From contig CP020563.1 in assembly GCA_002082585.1 (NCBI GenBank), positions 5,884,001-5,948,000 of the forward strand: a stretch of 64,000 bases of DNA. The letters are read 5' to 3'. Position 1 is the stretch's first letter; every line of letters starts with the position of its first letter. A program made the translations under genes and the position numbers. Source of the stretch: Kitasatospora albolonga (GTDB taxonomy: Bacteria; Actinomycetota; Actinomycetes; Streptomycetales; Streptomycetaceae). Shown here piece by piece: positions 1 through 7,336 of this stretch. A model generated the notes under the pieces. It ran no database searches. It worked only from the letters and a program-made list of their open reading frames with translations, and was not told the DNA's origin.

Positions 1-249
1 CACCCCGTCGGGGCCGACCCGGAAGCGGGCCCCCAGCGGCATGGGCGCCCCGGGCCACACGACGGGGGCGCGGGGCCCGGCGCGTACGGCTCCGGTGGCC
101 GCGGCGATCCCCGTGCTCGTCGTGAACTCCGTGCTCTCGGTGAACTCCGTCCGTACGGTGACGGGTGCGGCCCGCCCCGGTGGCCGGCCGGGCTCCACCG
201 CCGTCCCGGCCGGGTCCTGTACTGCCTCCTGATCGGCTGCGCTCGACAT
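1..249 (-). CDS. glgX: Glycogen debranching enzyme GlgX, N-terminal part (cut by window edge)
   Basis: An open frame runs from an ATG at 249 down to base 1 without a stop (83 codons). After a variable, low-complexity N-terminus of about 60 residues it reads VWPGAPMPLGARFRVGPDGV, which matches the start of the CBM48 module that opens GlgX-type isoamylases (family pattern W-PG-PLGA). GlgX removes alpha-1,6 branches during glycogen breakdown in the cytoplasm. The catalytic GH13 domain lies outside the window, so the assignment rests on this short motif. The gene is divergent from the L,D-transpeptidase gene that starts at 404. Confidence 0.75.
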   Translation of the reverse strand, partial: MSSAADQEAVQDPAGTAVEPGRPPGRAAPVTVRTEFTESTEFTTSTGIAAATGAVRAGPRAPVVWPGAPMPLGARFRVGPDGV

Positions 250-403
250 CGTGTCGCCTCCCGCGGCTCATGAGGACGGGCACCGGAAAGGGGGCGCGCG
301 ACGTCCCGGCCGCGGCCCTCTCCTGGTAGTCCTTCCCTCTGTTCTGCCCACCGAGGGGCCCGCACTCACGTTTCCCCCGACCGGCCCTGGTCGTTGGGGG
401 AGC

Positions 404-1645
404 GTGAACCACGTAGCGAAGAGCGCACGGGCGGGCTCGGCCGCCGTGCTGACATGGGCAGGACTGCTCACCGTGCTGGCCCTGCTGACGGGATGCACCG
501 ATACGAGGGAGGCCCTGCGAGGCGGCGCTTCGGGCTCGCCCCCGGATGTGATCGCCATCTTCCCGGAGAACGGGGCGAAGGAGGTCGACGCGGAGACCCG
601 AATCCGGGTGAAGATCCCCGACGGCCGGCTGGAGAGCGTCAAGGTGATGCGGATCGAGGACGCGCAGCAGCAGACGGTGGCGGGGCGCATCGCGGAGGAC
701 GGCCTCTCCTGGAACCCGGAGCCCGGCGCGGCCCGGCTCGCCCTGGCCGCGAAGTACAGCATCGACGCGGTGGCGGTGGACGCGTCCGGACAGCGCTCGG
801 CCCGCCACTCCACGTTCACCACGCTCGTCCCCGAGCACCGCTTCATCGGCTACTTCAAGCCGGAGAACCGGTCCACCGTGGGCACGGGCATGATCGTCTC
901 CTTCTCCTTCAACCGGCCCATCGCCGACCGCGCGGCCGTGCAGAAGGCCATCCGGGTGACCGCGGAACCGGAGGTGGAGGTCGTCGGCCACTGGTTCGGC
1001 AAGGACCGGCTCGACTTCCGGCCCCGGGAGTACTGGAAGCCCGGCACCGAGGTCACCGTGGACATCGGACTGCGGGACGTGGAGGGCGCCCCGAAGGTCT
1101 ACGGCAGCCAGGACAAGAAGGTCACCTTCACCGTCGGCCGCTCCCAGGTCTCCACCGTCGACGCGGAGGCCAAGACCATGGAGGTACGGAAGGACGGCGA
1201 GCTGGTCAGTACGGTCCCGATCACCGCCGGGGCCCCGAAGACGACCACGTACAACGGGAAGATGGTCGTCACCGAGCTGCACGAGGTGACCCGGATGAAC
1301 GGCGCCACCGTCGGCTTCACGGACGACGAGGGCAAGGGCGAGTACGACATCAAGGACGTCCCGCACGCCATCCGGCTCACCACCTCCGGCACCTTTCTGC
1401 ACGGCAACTACTGGGCCGACGAGTCCGTCTTCGGCAAGGAGAACGTCAGCCACGGCTGCATCGGGCTGCGCGACGCGAAGGGCGGCAGCGCCACCACCCC
1501 GGGCGGCTGGTTCTTCGACCGGACGCTGATCGGGGACGTGGTGGAGGTCGTCAACTCGAAGGACAAGAAGGTCGCGCCGGACAACGGGCTTGGCGGCTGG
1601 AACATGGACTGGGCGAAGTGGAAGGCGGGCTCCGCCCTGCGCTGA
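404..1645 (+). CDS. L,D-transpeptidase lipoprotein (YkuD family) with Ig-like domains, copy 1
   Basis: This 413-residue protein is predicted to make 3-3 cross-links in peptidoglycan at the outer face of the membrane. I chose the GTG at 404 because GGGGGAG lies just upstream and the protein then opens with a lipoprotein signal: hydrophobic stretch and lipobox LLTG-C near residue 29. An in-frame ATG at 251 would add 51 residues with no signal-peptide character. Two Ig-like domains (roughly residues 45-140 and 145-245) precede the YkuD domain, which has the catalytic HGN...SHGC motif with the nucleophile Cys352. A second copy with the same architecture follows at 1928. The stop codon lies inside a short tandem repeat (1638-1752). 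Confidence 0.9.
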   Translation: MNHVAKSARAGSAAVLTWAGLLTVLALLTGCTDTREALRGGASGSPPDVIAIFPENGAKEVDAETRIRVKIPDGRLESVKVMRIEDAQQQTVAGRIAEDGLSWNPEPGAARLALAAKYSIDAVAVDASGQRSARHSTFTTLVPEHRFIGYFKPENRSTVGTGMIVSFSFNRPIADRAAVQKAIRVTAEPEVEVVGHWFGKDRLDFRPREYWKPGTEVTVDIGLRDVEGAPKVYGSQDKKVTFTVGRSQVSTVDAEAKTMEVRKDGELVSTVPITAGAPKTTTYNGKMVVTELHEVTRMNGATVGFTDDEGKGEYDIKDVPHAIRLTTSGTFLHGNYWADESVFGKENVSHGCIGLRDAKGGSATTPGGWFFDRTLIGDVVEVVNSKDKKVAPDNGLGGWNMDWAKWKAGSALR

Positions 1646-1752
1646 GAACTCCGCGGCCCCTGCGCCGAGACCTCCGCCGCCCGTGCGCCGAGACCCCTGC
1701 TGCCTCCGCGCTCGGCCCCCCGCCGACTCTGCGCCGAGACCCCCGCCGCCGG
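1638..1752. repeat. Degenerate 23-bp tandem repeat, five units
   Basis: Units start at 1638, 1661, 1684, 1707 and 1730, exactly 23 bp apart. The core tgcgccgagac is identical in units 2, 3 and 5 and degenerate in units 1 and 4. Unit 1 contains the TGA stop of the upstream L,D-transpeptidase gene, so the array spans the gene end and fills part of the spacer before the second copy. Its function is unknown; polymerase slippage is the simplest origin. Confidence 0.75.
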
Positions 1753-1927
1753 GTGTCCCGTACCCCGTCCCACCTGCGCGGCTCTCCGCGTCAGTTGGGA
1801 CGGAACGGTGACATTCCGGGGGGAGTCCCCCGCGCCCACGGTGTGATTATCTTGCCTGTAGTGCGCATGTGCAGCGTGCGGGGGTGCGGGCCACGGCGAT
1901 GCCGGGCCCGGCGAGGGGAGAACCACA

Positions 1928-3178
1928 GTGAACGGGCAGCCGATATCGGGGGCATCGGCCGGGGCGGCCAGGAAGCGGCGCGGCGGATCGGGGCCCCTGG
2001 CCCTGGCCCTGGGAGCCATGCTGGTGCTGGTGACGGCGTGCGGGGGCAGCGCGGAGGCCGAGAGCAAGGGCGGCGCGGCAGGGAAGAGCAGCCCGAAGGC
2101 GGAGGACACCACGGCCTCGCAGGCGGTGGTGACCATCGCCCCGGAGGACGGCGCGAAGGCCGTGGCGACCAGCGGCGCGCTGAAGATCACCGCCGCGCAG
2201 GGCAAGCTGACCACGGTCAAGGTCGCCGACCCCGAGGGCAACGAGATCGAGGGCGAGATCGCGGCCGACGGCGCGAGCTGGGTGCCGGAGCGGCACCTCG
2301 CCGCCGCCACCAAGTACGCGGTGCACGCGGTCGCCGAGGACGAGAAGGGCCGTGAGTCGGCCAAGGACACCACCTTCACCACGCTGGTGCCGGAGAACAC
2401 CTTCATCGGGCACTACACACCGGAGGACGGCTCCACCGTCGGGGTCGGCATGCCGGTCTCCATCAACTTCACCCGGGGCATCACCGAGCCCGACGCGGTG
2501 GAGAAGGGCATCAAGGTCACCGCCGATCCGCCGGTCGAGATCGAGAGCCACTGGTTCGGCAACGACCGCCTCGACTTCCGCCCGGAGCACTACTGGAAGC
2601 CCGGTACGAAGGTGAGCGTCGAGCTCAGCCTCGACGGTGTGGAGGGACGGCCGGGGGTCTACGGCAAGCAGGCCAAGACGGTGACGTTCACCATCGGCCG
2701 CAGCCAGGTCTCCACCGTGGACGCGAGCACCAAGCGGATGAAGGTCGTCCGCGACGGCAAGGAGATCAAGGACATCCCGATCTCGGCGGGCGCCCCGGCG
2801 ACGACCACGTACAACGGTCAGATGGTCATCAGCGAGAAGCTCAAGGTGACCCGGATGAACGGCGCCACCGTCGGCTTCGGCGGCGAGTACGACATCAAGG
2901 ACGTGCCGCACGCCATGCGGCTCTCCACCTCGGGCACCTTCCTGCACGGCAACTACTGGGGCGCGTCCTCCATCTTCGGCACCACCAACACCAGCCACGG
3001 CTGCATCGGTCTGCGCGATGTGCGCGGCGGCTACGACGGCCAGACCCCGGCGGCCTGGTTCTACAACAAGTCCCTCCTCGGTGACGTGGTCATCGTGAAG
3101 AACTCCAAGGACAAGCAGATCCAGCCGGACAACGGCCTCAACGGCTGGAACATGGACTGGGAGGAGTGGAAGAAGTAG
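1928..3178 (+). CDS. L,D-transpeptidase lipoprotein (YkuD family) with Ig-like domains, copy 2
   Basis: This 416-residue paralogue of the upstream gene has the same plan: signal peptide with lipobox VTA-C near residue 38, two Ig-like domains, and a YkuD catalytic domain with HGNYWG and SHGC (nucleophile Cys359). The GTG at 1928 is preceded by GAGGGGAGAA. Long identical stretches with copy 1, such as the TTYNG and RMNGATVGF segments and a shared C-terminal NGWNMDW, show a tandem duplication. Copy 2 lacks a short acidic insertion that copy 1 has just before the EYDIKDVPHA segment. It probably has its own promoter in the 280-bp spacer. A strong hairpin follows the stop at 3229-3267. Confidence 0.92.
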   Translation: MNGQPISGASAGAARKRRGGSGPLALALGAMLVLVTACGGSAEAESKGGAAGKSSPKAEDTTASQAVVTIAPEDGAKAVATSGALKITAAQGKLTTVKVADPEGNEIEGEIAADGASWVPERHLAAATKYAVHAVAEDEKGRESAKDTTFTTLVPENTFIGHYTPEDGSTVGVGMPVSINFTRGITEPDAVEKGIKVTADPPVEIESHWFGNDRLDFRPEHYWKPGTKVSVELSLDGVEGRPGVYGKQAKTVTFTIGRSQVSTVDASTKRMKVVRDGKEIKDIPISAGAPATTTYNGQMVISEKLKVTRMNGATVGFGGEYDIKDVPHAMRLSTSGTFLHGNYWGASSIFGTTNTSHGCIGLRDVRGGYDGQTPAAWFYNKSLLGDVVIVKNSKDKQIQPDNGLNGWNMDWEEWKK

Positions 3179-3228
3179 GCCCCGGCCGCGGCTTCTTCCG
3201 TACGACCCCGGTTTCTCCGTACGACCCC

Positions 3229-3267
3229 GGCGGGCCCGGTGCTGTGACCAACGGCACCGGGCCCGCC
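3229..3267 (+). terminator. Hairpin terminator after the L,D-transpeptidase gene
   Basis: Perfect 14-bp arms (GGCGGGCCCGGTGC at 3229-3242 and its complement at 3254-3267) enclose an 11-nt loop, 51 nt after the stop at 3178. There is no T-tract, which is usual for Streptomyces hairpin terminators. It separates the transpeptidase gene from the enoyl-CoA hydratase gene. Confidence 0.75.
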
Positions 3268-3294
3268 CGCGTTAGCAGTGGTTAACCTGCCTCC

Positions 3295-4062
3295 ATGACT
3301 GTGACCCTCGAAGTACGCGACAACGTCGGCACGATCCTGCTGGACCGGCCGCCGATGAACGCCCTGGACGTGGCGGTCCAGGACCGGCTGCGGGAGCTCG
3401 CCGACGAGGCCACCCGGCGCGAGGACGTGCGCGCGGTCGTCCTCTACGGCGGCGAGAAGGTGTTCGCGGCCGGAGCGGACATCAAGGAGATGCAGGCGAT
3501 GGACCACACGGCGATGGTCCTGCGCTCCAAGGCGCTCCAGGACTCCTTCACCGCCGTCGCCCGCATCCCCAAGCCCGTCGTCGCCGCCGTCACCGGCTAC
3601 GCGCTCGGCGGCGGCTGCGAACTGGCCCTCTGCGCCGACTACCGCATCGCCGCGGAGAACGCCAAGCTCGGCCAGCCGGAGATCCTGCTCGGGCTGATCC
3701 CGGGCGCCGGCGGCACCCAGCGGCTCGCCCGGCTGATCGGCCCCTCCCGGGCCAAGGACCTCATCTTCACCGGCCGTATGGTCAAGGCGGAGGAGGCCCT
3801 GACGCTGGGTCTCGTGGACCGTGTGGTGCCCGCCGCCGAGGTCTACGAGCAGGCGCACGCCTGGGCGGCCAGGCTGGCGAAGGGGCCCGCGCTGGCGCTG
3901 CGCGCGGCGAAGGAGTCGATCGACGCCGGACTGGAGACGGACATCGACACCGGGCTCACCGTCGAGCGGAACTGGTTCGCCGGGCTGTTCGCCACCGAGG
4001 ACCGCGAGCGCGGGATGCGCAGCTTCGTGGAGGAGGGCCCGGGCAAGGCGAAGTTCCTCTGA
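3295..4062 (+). CDS. Enoyl-CoA hydratase/isomerase family protein
   Basis: This 255-residue protein has the full crotonase fold signature: an oxyanion-hole segment AAGADIKEM (about residues 58-66), then GYALGGGCELALCADYRIA with the first catalytic glutamate, then GQPEILLGLIPGAGGTQRL with the second. Both glutamates needed for syn-hydration of 2-enoyl-CoA are present, so hydratase activity in fatty-acid breakdown is likely. The length is normal for the family. No clear ribosome-binding site precedes the ATG, so the message could have a very short leader. It is a single gene bounded by the hairpin before it and an inverted repeat after it. The exact substrate cannot be read from sequence. Confidence 0.9.
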   Translation: MTVTLEVRDNVGTILLDRPPMNALDVAVQDRLRELADEATRREDVRAVVLYGGEKVFAAGADIKEMQAMDHTAMVLRSKALQDSFTAVARIPKPVVAAVTGYALGGGCELALCADYRIAAENAKLGQPEILLGLIPGAGGTQRLARLIGPSRAKDLIFTGRMVKAEEALTLGLVDRVVPAAEVYEQAHAWAARLAKGPALALRAAKESIDAGLETDIDTGLTVERNWFAGLFATEDRERGMRSFVEEGPGKAKFL

Positions 4063-4168
4063 GCGCGCCCCGCCGGGCGGCCACCGCTTCTTCTGAAGGC
4101 CGTTCTCTGGGCGGGCCCCCGCTTTTGGATGCGCTCCCGACGCGGGTTCATCCCTCCGAGCGCATTAT

Positions 4169-4197
4169 CCGGACCTTAAGGCAACCTTAAGGTCCGG
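4169..4197. promoter_or_regulatory. Perfect 13-bp inverted repeat (operator or terminator)
   Basis: CCGGACCTTAAGG at 4169-4181 is followed by a 3-nt spacer and its exact complement at 4185-4197. It lies 107 bp after the enoyl-CoA hydratase stop and about 170 bp before the ATPase start. The AT-rich inner part and tiny spacer would suit a dimeric regulator site; as RNA it would also form a tight hairpin that could end transcription. Confidence 0.5.
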
Positions 4198-4368
4198 TGC
4201 CGCCCCCCTCGGGGCAATCCCGCGCGGGAGGGGTATCGCCGCAGTTCACAGCGGCTCCGAAGGGGCTCGTTCTGCCGCTGGCATATGTCAACTGCCCTCT
4301 GCGGAATGAGGTGTTCCGGGGGGCGGATTCCCCCGGAACGGCCCCGGACGGCGATGTGTGCGTTCATG

Positions 4369-4881
4369 ATGGTGGGCATGGCGGGCCTGGAGGGTGTGGA
4401 TCAGCCGCGACCGCGCAGCAGCGCGACAGCGGCACGCTGGACGTCGGGCATGGATGACGAACAGGCGTTCAAGGCGCTGGAGTTGTTCGGAAATCCGACC
4501 GAGAAGGAAGTCCTGCTGCCGTCGCGGCCGGAGTCCGCGGCGTCCGCCCGTCGGCTCACCTCCTGCGTGGTGCTCCGGCAGTGGGCGCTCTCGCCGCAGA
4601 CCGCCGAGTACGCCGTGCTGCTCGTCTCCGAGCTCGTCGGCAACGCGGTGCGCCACACCGGCGCCCGCGTCTTCGGGTTACGGATGGTGCGCCGTCGGGG
4701 CTGGATTCGGATCGAGGTGCGCGACCCCTCGCGCGGGCTGCCGTGTCTGATGCCGGTGCGCGAGATGGACATCAGCGGGCGAGGGCTCTTCCTCGTCGAC
4801 AAGCTCTCCGACCGGTGGGGGGTGGATCTGCTGCCGCGCGGCAAGACCACCTGGTTCGAGATGCGCATCTCCGACCGCTGA
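4369..4881 (+). CDS. ATP-binding protein, SpoIIAB/RsbW-like (HATPase_c_2)
   Basis: This protein of about 170 residues is a stand-alone GHKL ATPase domain related to anti-sigma factor kinases. The N box is visible as LVSELVGNAVRHTGA and the G1/G2 region as DPSRGLPCLMPVREMDISGRGLFLVDKLSDRWG. Streptomyces encodes many such small proteins; some control sigma factors of the SigB/SigF type, most are uncharacterised. The start is uncertain: ATG codons at 4354, 4366 and 4369 are all possible and none has a clear Shine-Dalgarno. I prefer 4369 because the coding character is good from there. No anti-anti-sigma or sigma-factor gene is adjacent, so the partner is unknown. Confidence 0.8.
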   Translation: MVGMAGLEGVDQPRPRSSATAARWTSGMDDEQAFKALELFGNPTEKEVLLPSRPESAASARRLTSCVVLRQWALSPQTAEYAVLLVSELVGNAVRHTGARVFGLRMVRRRGWIRIEVRDPSRGLPCLMPVREMDISGRGLFLVDKLSDRWGVDLLPRGKTTWFEMRISDR

Positions 4882-4901
4882 CGGGGCATGGCCCGGGGAT
4901 G

Positions 4902-4950
4902 CACAGAAGCCCCCGGTCGGCCGTGGTGCGGCGCAGCGGGGGCTTCTGTG
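4902..4950 (+). terminator. Hairpin terminator after the ATP-binding protein gene
   Basis: CACAGAAGCCCCCG at 4902-4915 and its exact complement at 4937-4950 form a 14-bp stem with a 21-nt loop, 20 nt after the stop at 4881. Confidence 0.75.
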
Positions 4951-5162
4951 GGGAGGCCGTGAAATGTGGGGTGTGTCCACGGCCGCTGATGGCGACCTCG
5001 CCCGGGTCAATGGGGGTCGTGGCTCCGACTATGGCAGACGGGCGACCCCGGTGCCAAAGAGGCATGTCGGGCGATTCTCGTACCAAACGGGCATATCTTG
5101 ACTGAATCGCAGGTGTGCTCGGTCACGCGCCTGGCTTTCCATGCATTTTTATGGCACCCCCT

Positions 5163-5182
5163 GAATGATTCATAGATCATTC
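5163..5182. promoter_or_regulatory. 20-bp inverted repeat upstream of the deacetylase gene
   Basis: GAATGAT at 5163-5169 and its complement ATCATTC at 5176-5182 flank a 6-bp spacer, about 80 bp before the start at 5265 and just upstream of an AT-rich stretch with a possible -10. The layout suits a repressor site (for example TetR-like), but no dedicated regulator is adjacent. Confidence 0.35.
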
Positions 5183-5264
5183 GGGGAATCGGTCAATCGT
5201 TATATTTCGCCCGTTCCGCCTCTACTGTGTTCCGGGGATTCCGTGGAACGCGAGGTGGTCGGGC

Positions 5265-6089
5265 ATGGACGGACGCAGGACGCCGATGCGCCGCCGCGAT
5301 GCGCTGGGCGCCGGGGCCGGGCTGCTCGCTGCCGTCGCCGCGGCGGGCTGTGCGCGAGGCGGCGACGGCAGCGGCGACAGGAACGGGGGCGGCGGGCCCG
5401 GAGCCGCCGGGGCGTCCGCGAGCTCCTCCCCGACCCCGTCCCCGTACGCATCCGACCCCGCCCCCGCCGTCCCGCGCCGCTTCCCCGGGCAGCCCGTCCA
5501 GATCACCCACGGCCCCCGCGACCGGCCCCGGATCGCCCTCACCTTCGACGGCCGGGGCGATCCGGACCTCGCCCGCGCCGCGCTCGCCCGGATCGAACGG
5601 GCCGGGGCCCGGGTCACCGTCCTCGCCGTCGGCAGCTGGCTCGACGCCCACCCCGGTATGGCCCGCCGCATCCTCGACGGCGGCCACGAGCTCGGCAACC
5701 ACACCCAGCACCACCGCGACCTCACCGCCCTCGACGAGCGCACGGCGTACGAGGAGATCACCGCCTGCGCCCGGCGGCTGCACCGGCTCACCGGCTCCAT
5801 CGGCACCTGGTTCCGCGCCTCGCCAGGACCGGACGCCAGCCCGCTCGTCCAGCGCCTCGCCCAGCGGGCCGGGTACCCGCACGTCCTCTCGTACGACGTC
5901 GAGTCGCTCGACCACGCGGCGAACGGAGTACCGGCCGTCACCCGCAAGGTGGCGGGCGAGCTCCGGTACGGGTCCGTGGTCGGGATGGGCTTCGGCCACC
6001 CCGTCACCGTGGCCGCGCTGCCCCTGCTCCTCACCGAGATCGACCGGCGCGGCCTGCGCGCGGTGACGGCCACGGAGCTGCTGAGCTGA
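5265..6089 (+). CDS. Polysaccharide deacetylase (NodB/CE4) lipoprotein, Tat-type signal
   Basis: This 274-residue exported protein has a twin-arginine segment MRRRDALGAGAG followed by a hydrophobic stretch and lipobox AAA-GC, so it is likely a Tat-exported lipoprotein. The NodB domain starts near residue 80. Motif 1 reads TFDG (Asp95) rather than the usual TFDD, so the second, metal-binding aspartate is missing. The zinc motif HTQHH (His146, His150) is present and RASPG fits motif 3. CE4 enzymes remove acetyl groups from peptidoglycan or other N-acetyl polysaccharides. GAGGTG precedes the ATG at 5265; the ATG at 5286 is an alternative that keeps the RRR motif. The altered motif 1 leaves catalytic activity uncertain. 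Confidence 0.85.
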   Translation: MDGRRTPMRRRDALGAGAGLLAAVAAAGCARGGDGSGDRNGGGGPGAAGASASSSPTPSPYASDPAPAVPRRFPGQPVQITHGPRDRPRIALTFDGRGDPDLARAALARIERAGARVTVLAVGSWLDAHPGMARRILDGGHELGNHTQHHRDLTALDERTAYEEITACARRLHRLTGSIGTWFRASPGPDASPLVQRLAQRAGYPHVLSYDVESLDHAANGVPAVTRKVAGELRYGSVVGMGFGHPVTVAALPLLLTEIDRRGLRAVTATELLS

Positions 6090-6157
6090 CCCCGCCCGGC
6101 GTACCGGCGGACCTTGCGCGGCTTGCTGTGCGTTTGTCCACCGGAGAGGATCGAGCC

Positions 6158-7336
6158 GTGATGTACTCCGGACCTCCCGCCGATCCGGCCGCCCCGACGC
6201 CCCCGCCCGGCCCCGACACGCCGTCCGCCACGGTGCCTTCGGGCATGCCGTCCGGCGTGCTGCCCCCGGGCGCGCCGTCCGCCTCACCGGCTGCCGCGCC
6301 GGTCGTCGCCGTCACCGCCGAGGTGCTGCCGTCCGGCGACCGGTCCGAGCTGGCAGGGAAGGCAGGGAAGCCAGGAAACCCCGAGAGGTCCGGGAAGGCC
6401 GGGCCGCCCCGGTCCGTCATGACCGCCGCCCTCGTCGCGGCCGGCCTCCTGGCGCTCCTCGTCGCCCTGTTCGGCCCCGGGGCCGTGGCGCGCGGCACCG
6501 GGGAGCTGCGGATACCCGGCGCAGGGCTCACCACCCTGCTCCGTACCGTCCTGTTCACGGCGCTCGCCCTGCACCTCGGCGAGCTCGTCGCCCCGCAGCT
6601 CATCCGGCCCGTCCGCGGCCGGCCCCGTACCGCCGTACGGAGCTGGGCCGTCTGCGCCGCCGTCGCCGGGGCCGCCGCCGCGGCCGGGCAGATCGTCCAG
6701 CTCGCCGCCGTCAGCGGTCTCGGGATCACCGACACGTACGCCACCCGGGACGGCGGGCTGCTCCTCCTCATCGCCAACGGCTTCGTCCTGGCCGCCTTCT
6801 GCGCCCGGAGCAAGCGCCCCGCCCTCGCTCTCGCCCCGCTCGCCGTCGTCATCGGCGCGGAGGCCCTGCGCGCCCACCCGGAGGCGTACAGCCCGGAGAT
6901 CGGCGCCGCCCTCACCGTCGTCCACCTCACCGCCGCGTCCCTGTGGACCGGGGGGCTGCTGTACGTGCTGCGGACCATGTGGCTCTGGCGCGGTTCGCCG
7001 GTCGCCGCCCGGGCGCTGCTCGGCCGGTACGCGCGCCTGGCGATCTGGCTGTTCGTCGCCCTCGCCGTCACCGGCACCGCCTCCACCCTGCGGCGGCTGC
7101 CGCTGGACGTGGTGTTCACCTCCGCCTACGGGCGCACCCTGCTGGTCAAGCTGGCGCTGATGGTGGTGGTCAGCGCGCTGGCGCTGGCGGCCCGGCGGCG
7201 GATGCTCCGCGACACCGACCCGGCGCTCGCCCACCGCCTGGCCCGCCGCGAACAGGCCGTCCTGGGGCTGGTCGTGGTGGTCTCGGCGATCCTCACCGTG
7301 GTCCCCGACCCGCACTGGATCAGCATGCGCCCCTAA
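6158..7336 (+). CDS. CopD-like copper resistance membrane protein
   Basis: This protein of about 392 residues has a Pro/Ala-rich, probably cytoplasmic N-terminus of about 85 residues followed by eight or nine hydrophobic segments. The second half fits the CopD domain: LTVVHLTAASLWTGGLLYVL, the arginine-rich loop after it, and RTLLVKLALMVVVSALAL. CopD proteins are thought to move or handle copper in the inner membrane. GGAGAGGA lies 7 nt before a GTG at 6158 and 10 nt before an ATG at 6161; either may be used. No CopC partner domain is visible in this gene or next to it. Its stop codon overlaps the stop of the convergent esterase gene. Confidence 0.8.
   Translation: MMYSGPPADPAAPTPPPGPDTPSATVPSGMPSGVLPPGAPSASPAAAPVVAVTAEVLPSGDRSELAGKAGKPGNPERSGKAGPPRSVMTAALVAAGLLALLVALFGPGAVARGTGELRIPGAGLTTLLRTVLFTALALHLGELVAPQLIRPVRGRPRTAVRSWAVCAAVAGAAAAAGQIVQLAAVSGLGITDTYATRDGGLLLLIANGFVLAAFCARSKRPALALAPLAVVIGAEALRAHPEAYSPEIGAALTVVHLTAASLWTGGLLYVLRTMWLWRGSPVAARALLGRYARLAIWLFVALAVTGTASTLRRLPLDVVFTSAYGRTLLVKLALMVVVSALALAARRRMLRDTDPALAHRLARREQAVLGLVVVVSAILTVVPDPHWISMRP

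Larger units (their letters stand above)
4882..5264. other. 383-bp spacer with terminator and AT-rich promoter region
   Basis: I see no gene here. It holds the hairpin at 4902-4950, and from about 5140 an unusually AT-rich stretch with an inverted repeat (5163-5182) and TATATT near 5211, which probably carries the promoter of the deacetylase gene. Confidence 0.5.

Noticed and set aside
41..232. Small plus-strand gene at the window start
   Set aside because: It lies opposite the GlgX N-terminus, which has a recognisable motif.
1638..1752. CRISPR array
   Set aside because: Units are contiguous, with no unique spacers, only 23 bp and degenerate; no cas genes are present.
5165..6160. Extended N-terminus for the CopD-like protein starting at 5165
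   Set aside because: That stretch overlaps the deacetylase gene in another frame and is Arg/Pro nonsense; a good ribosome-binding site exists at 6143-6150.
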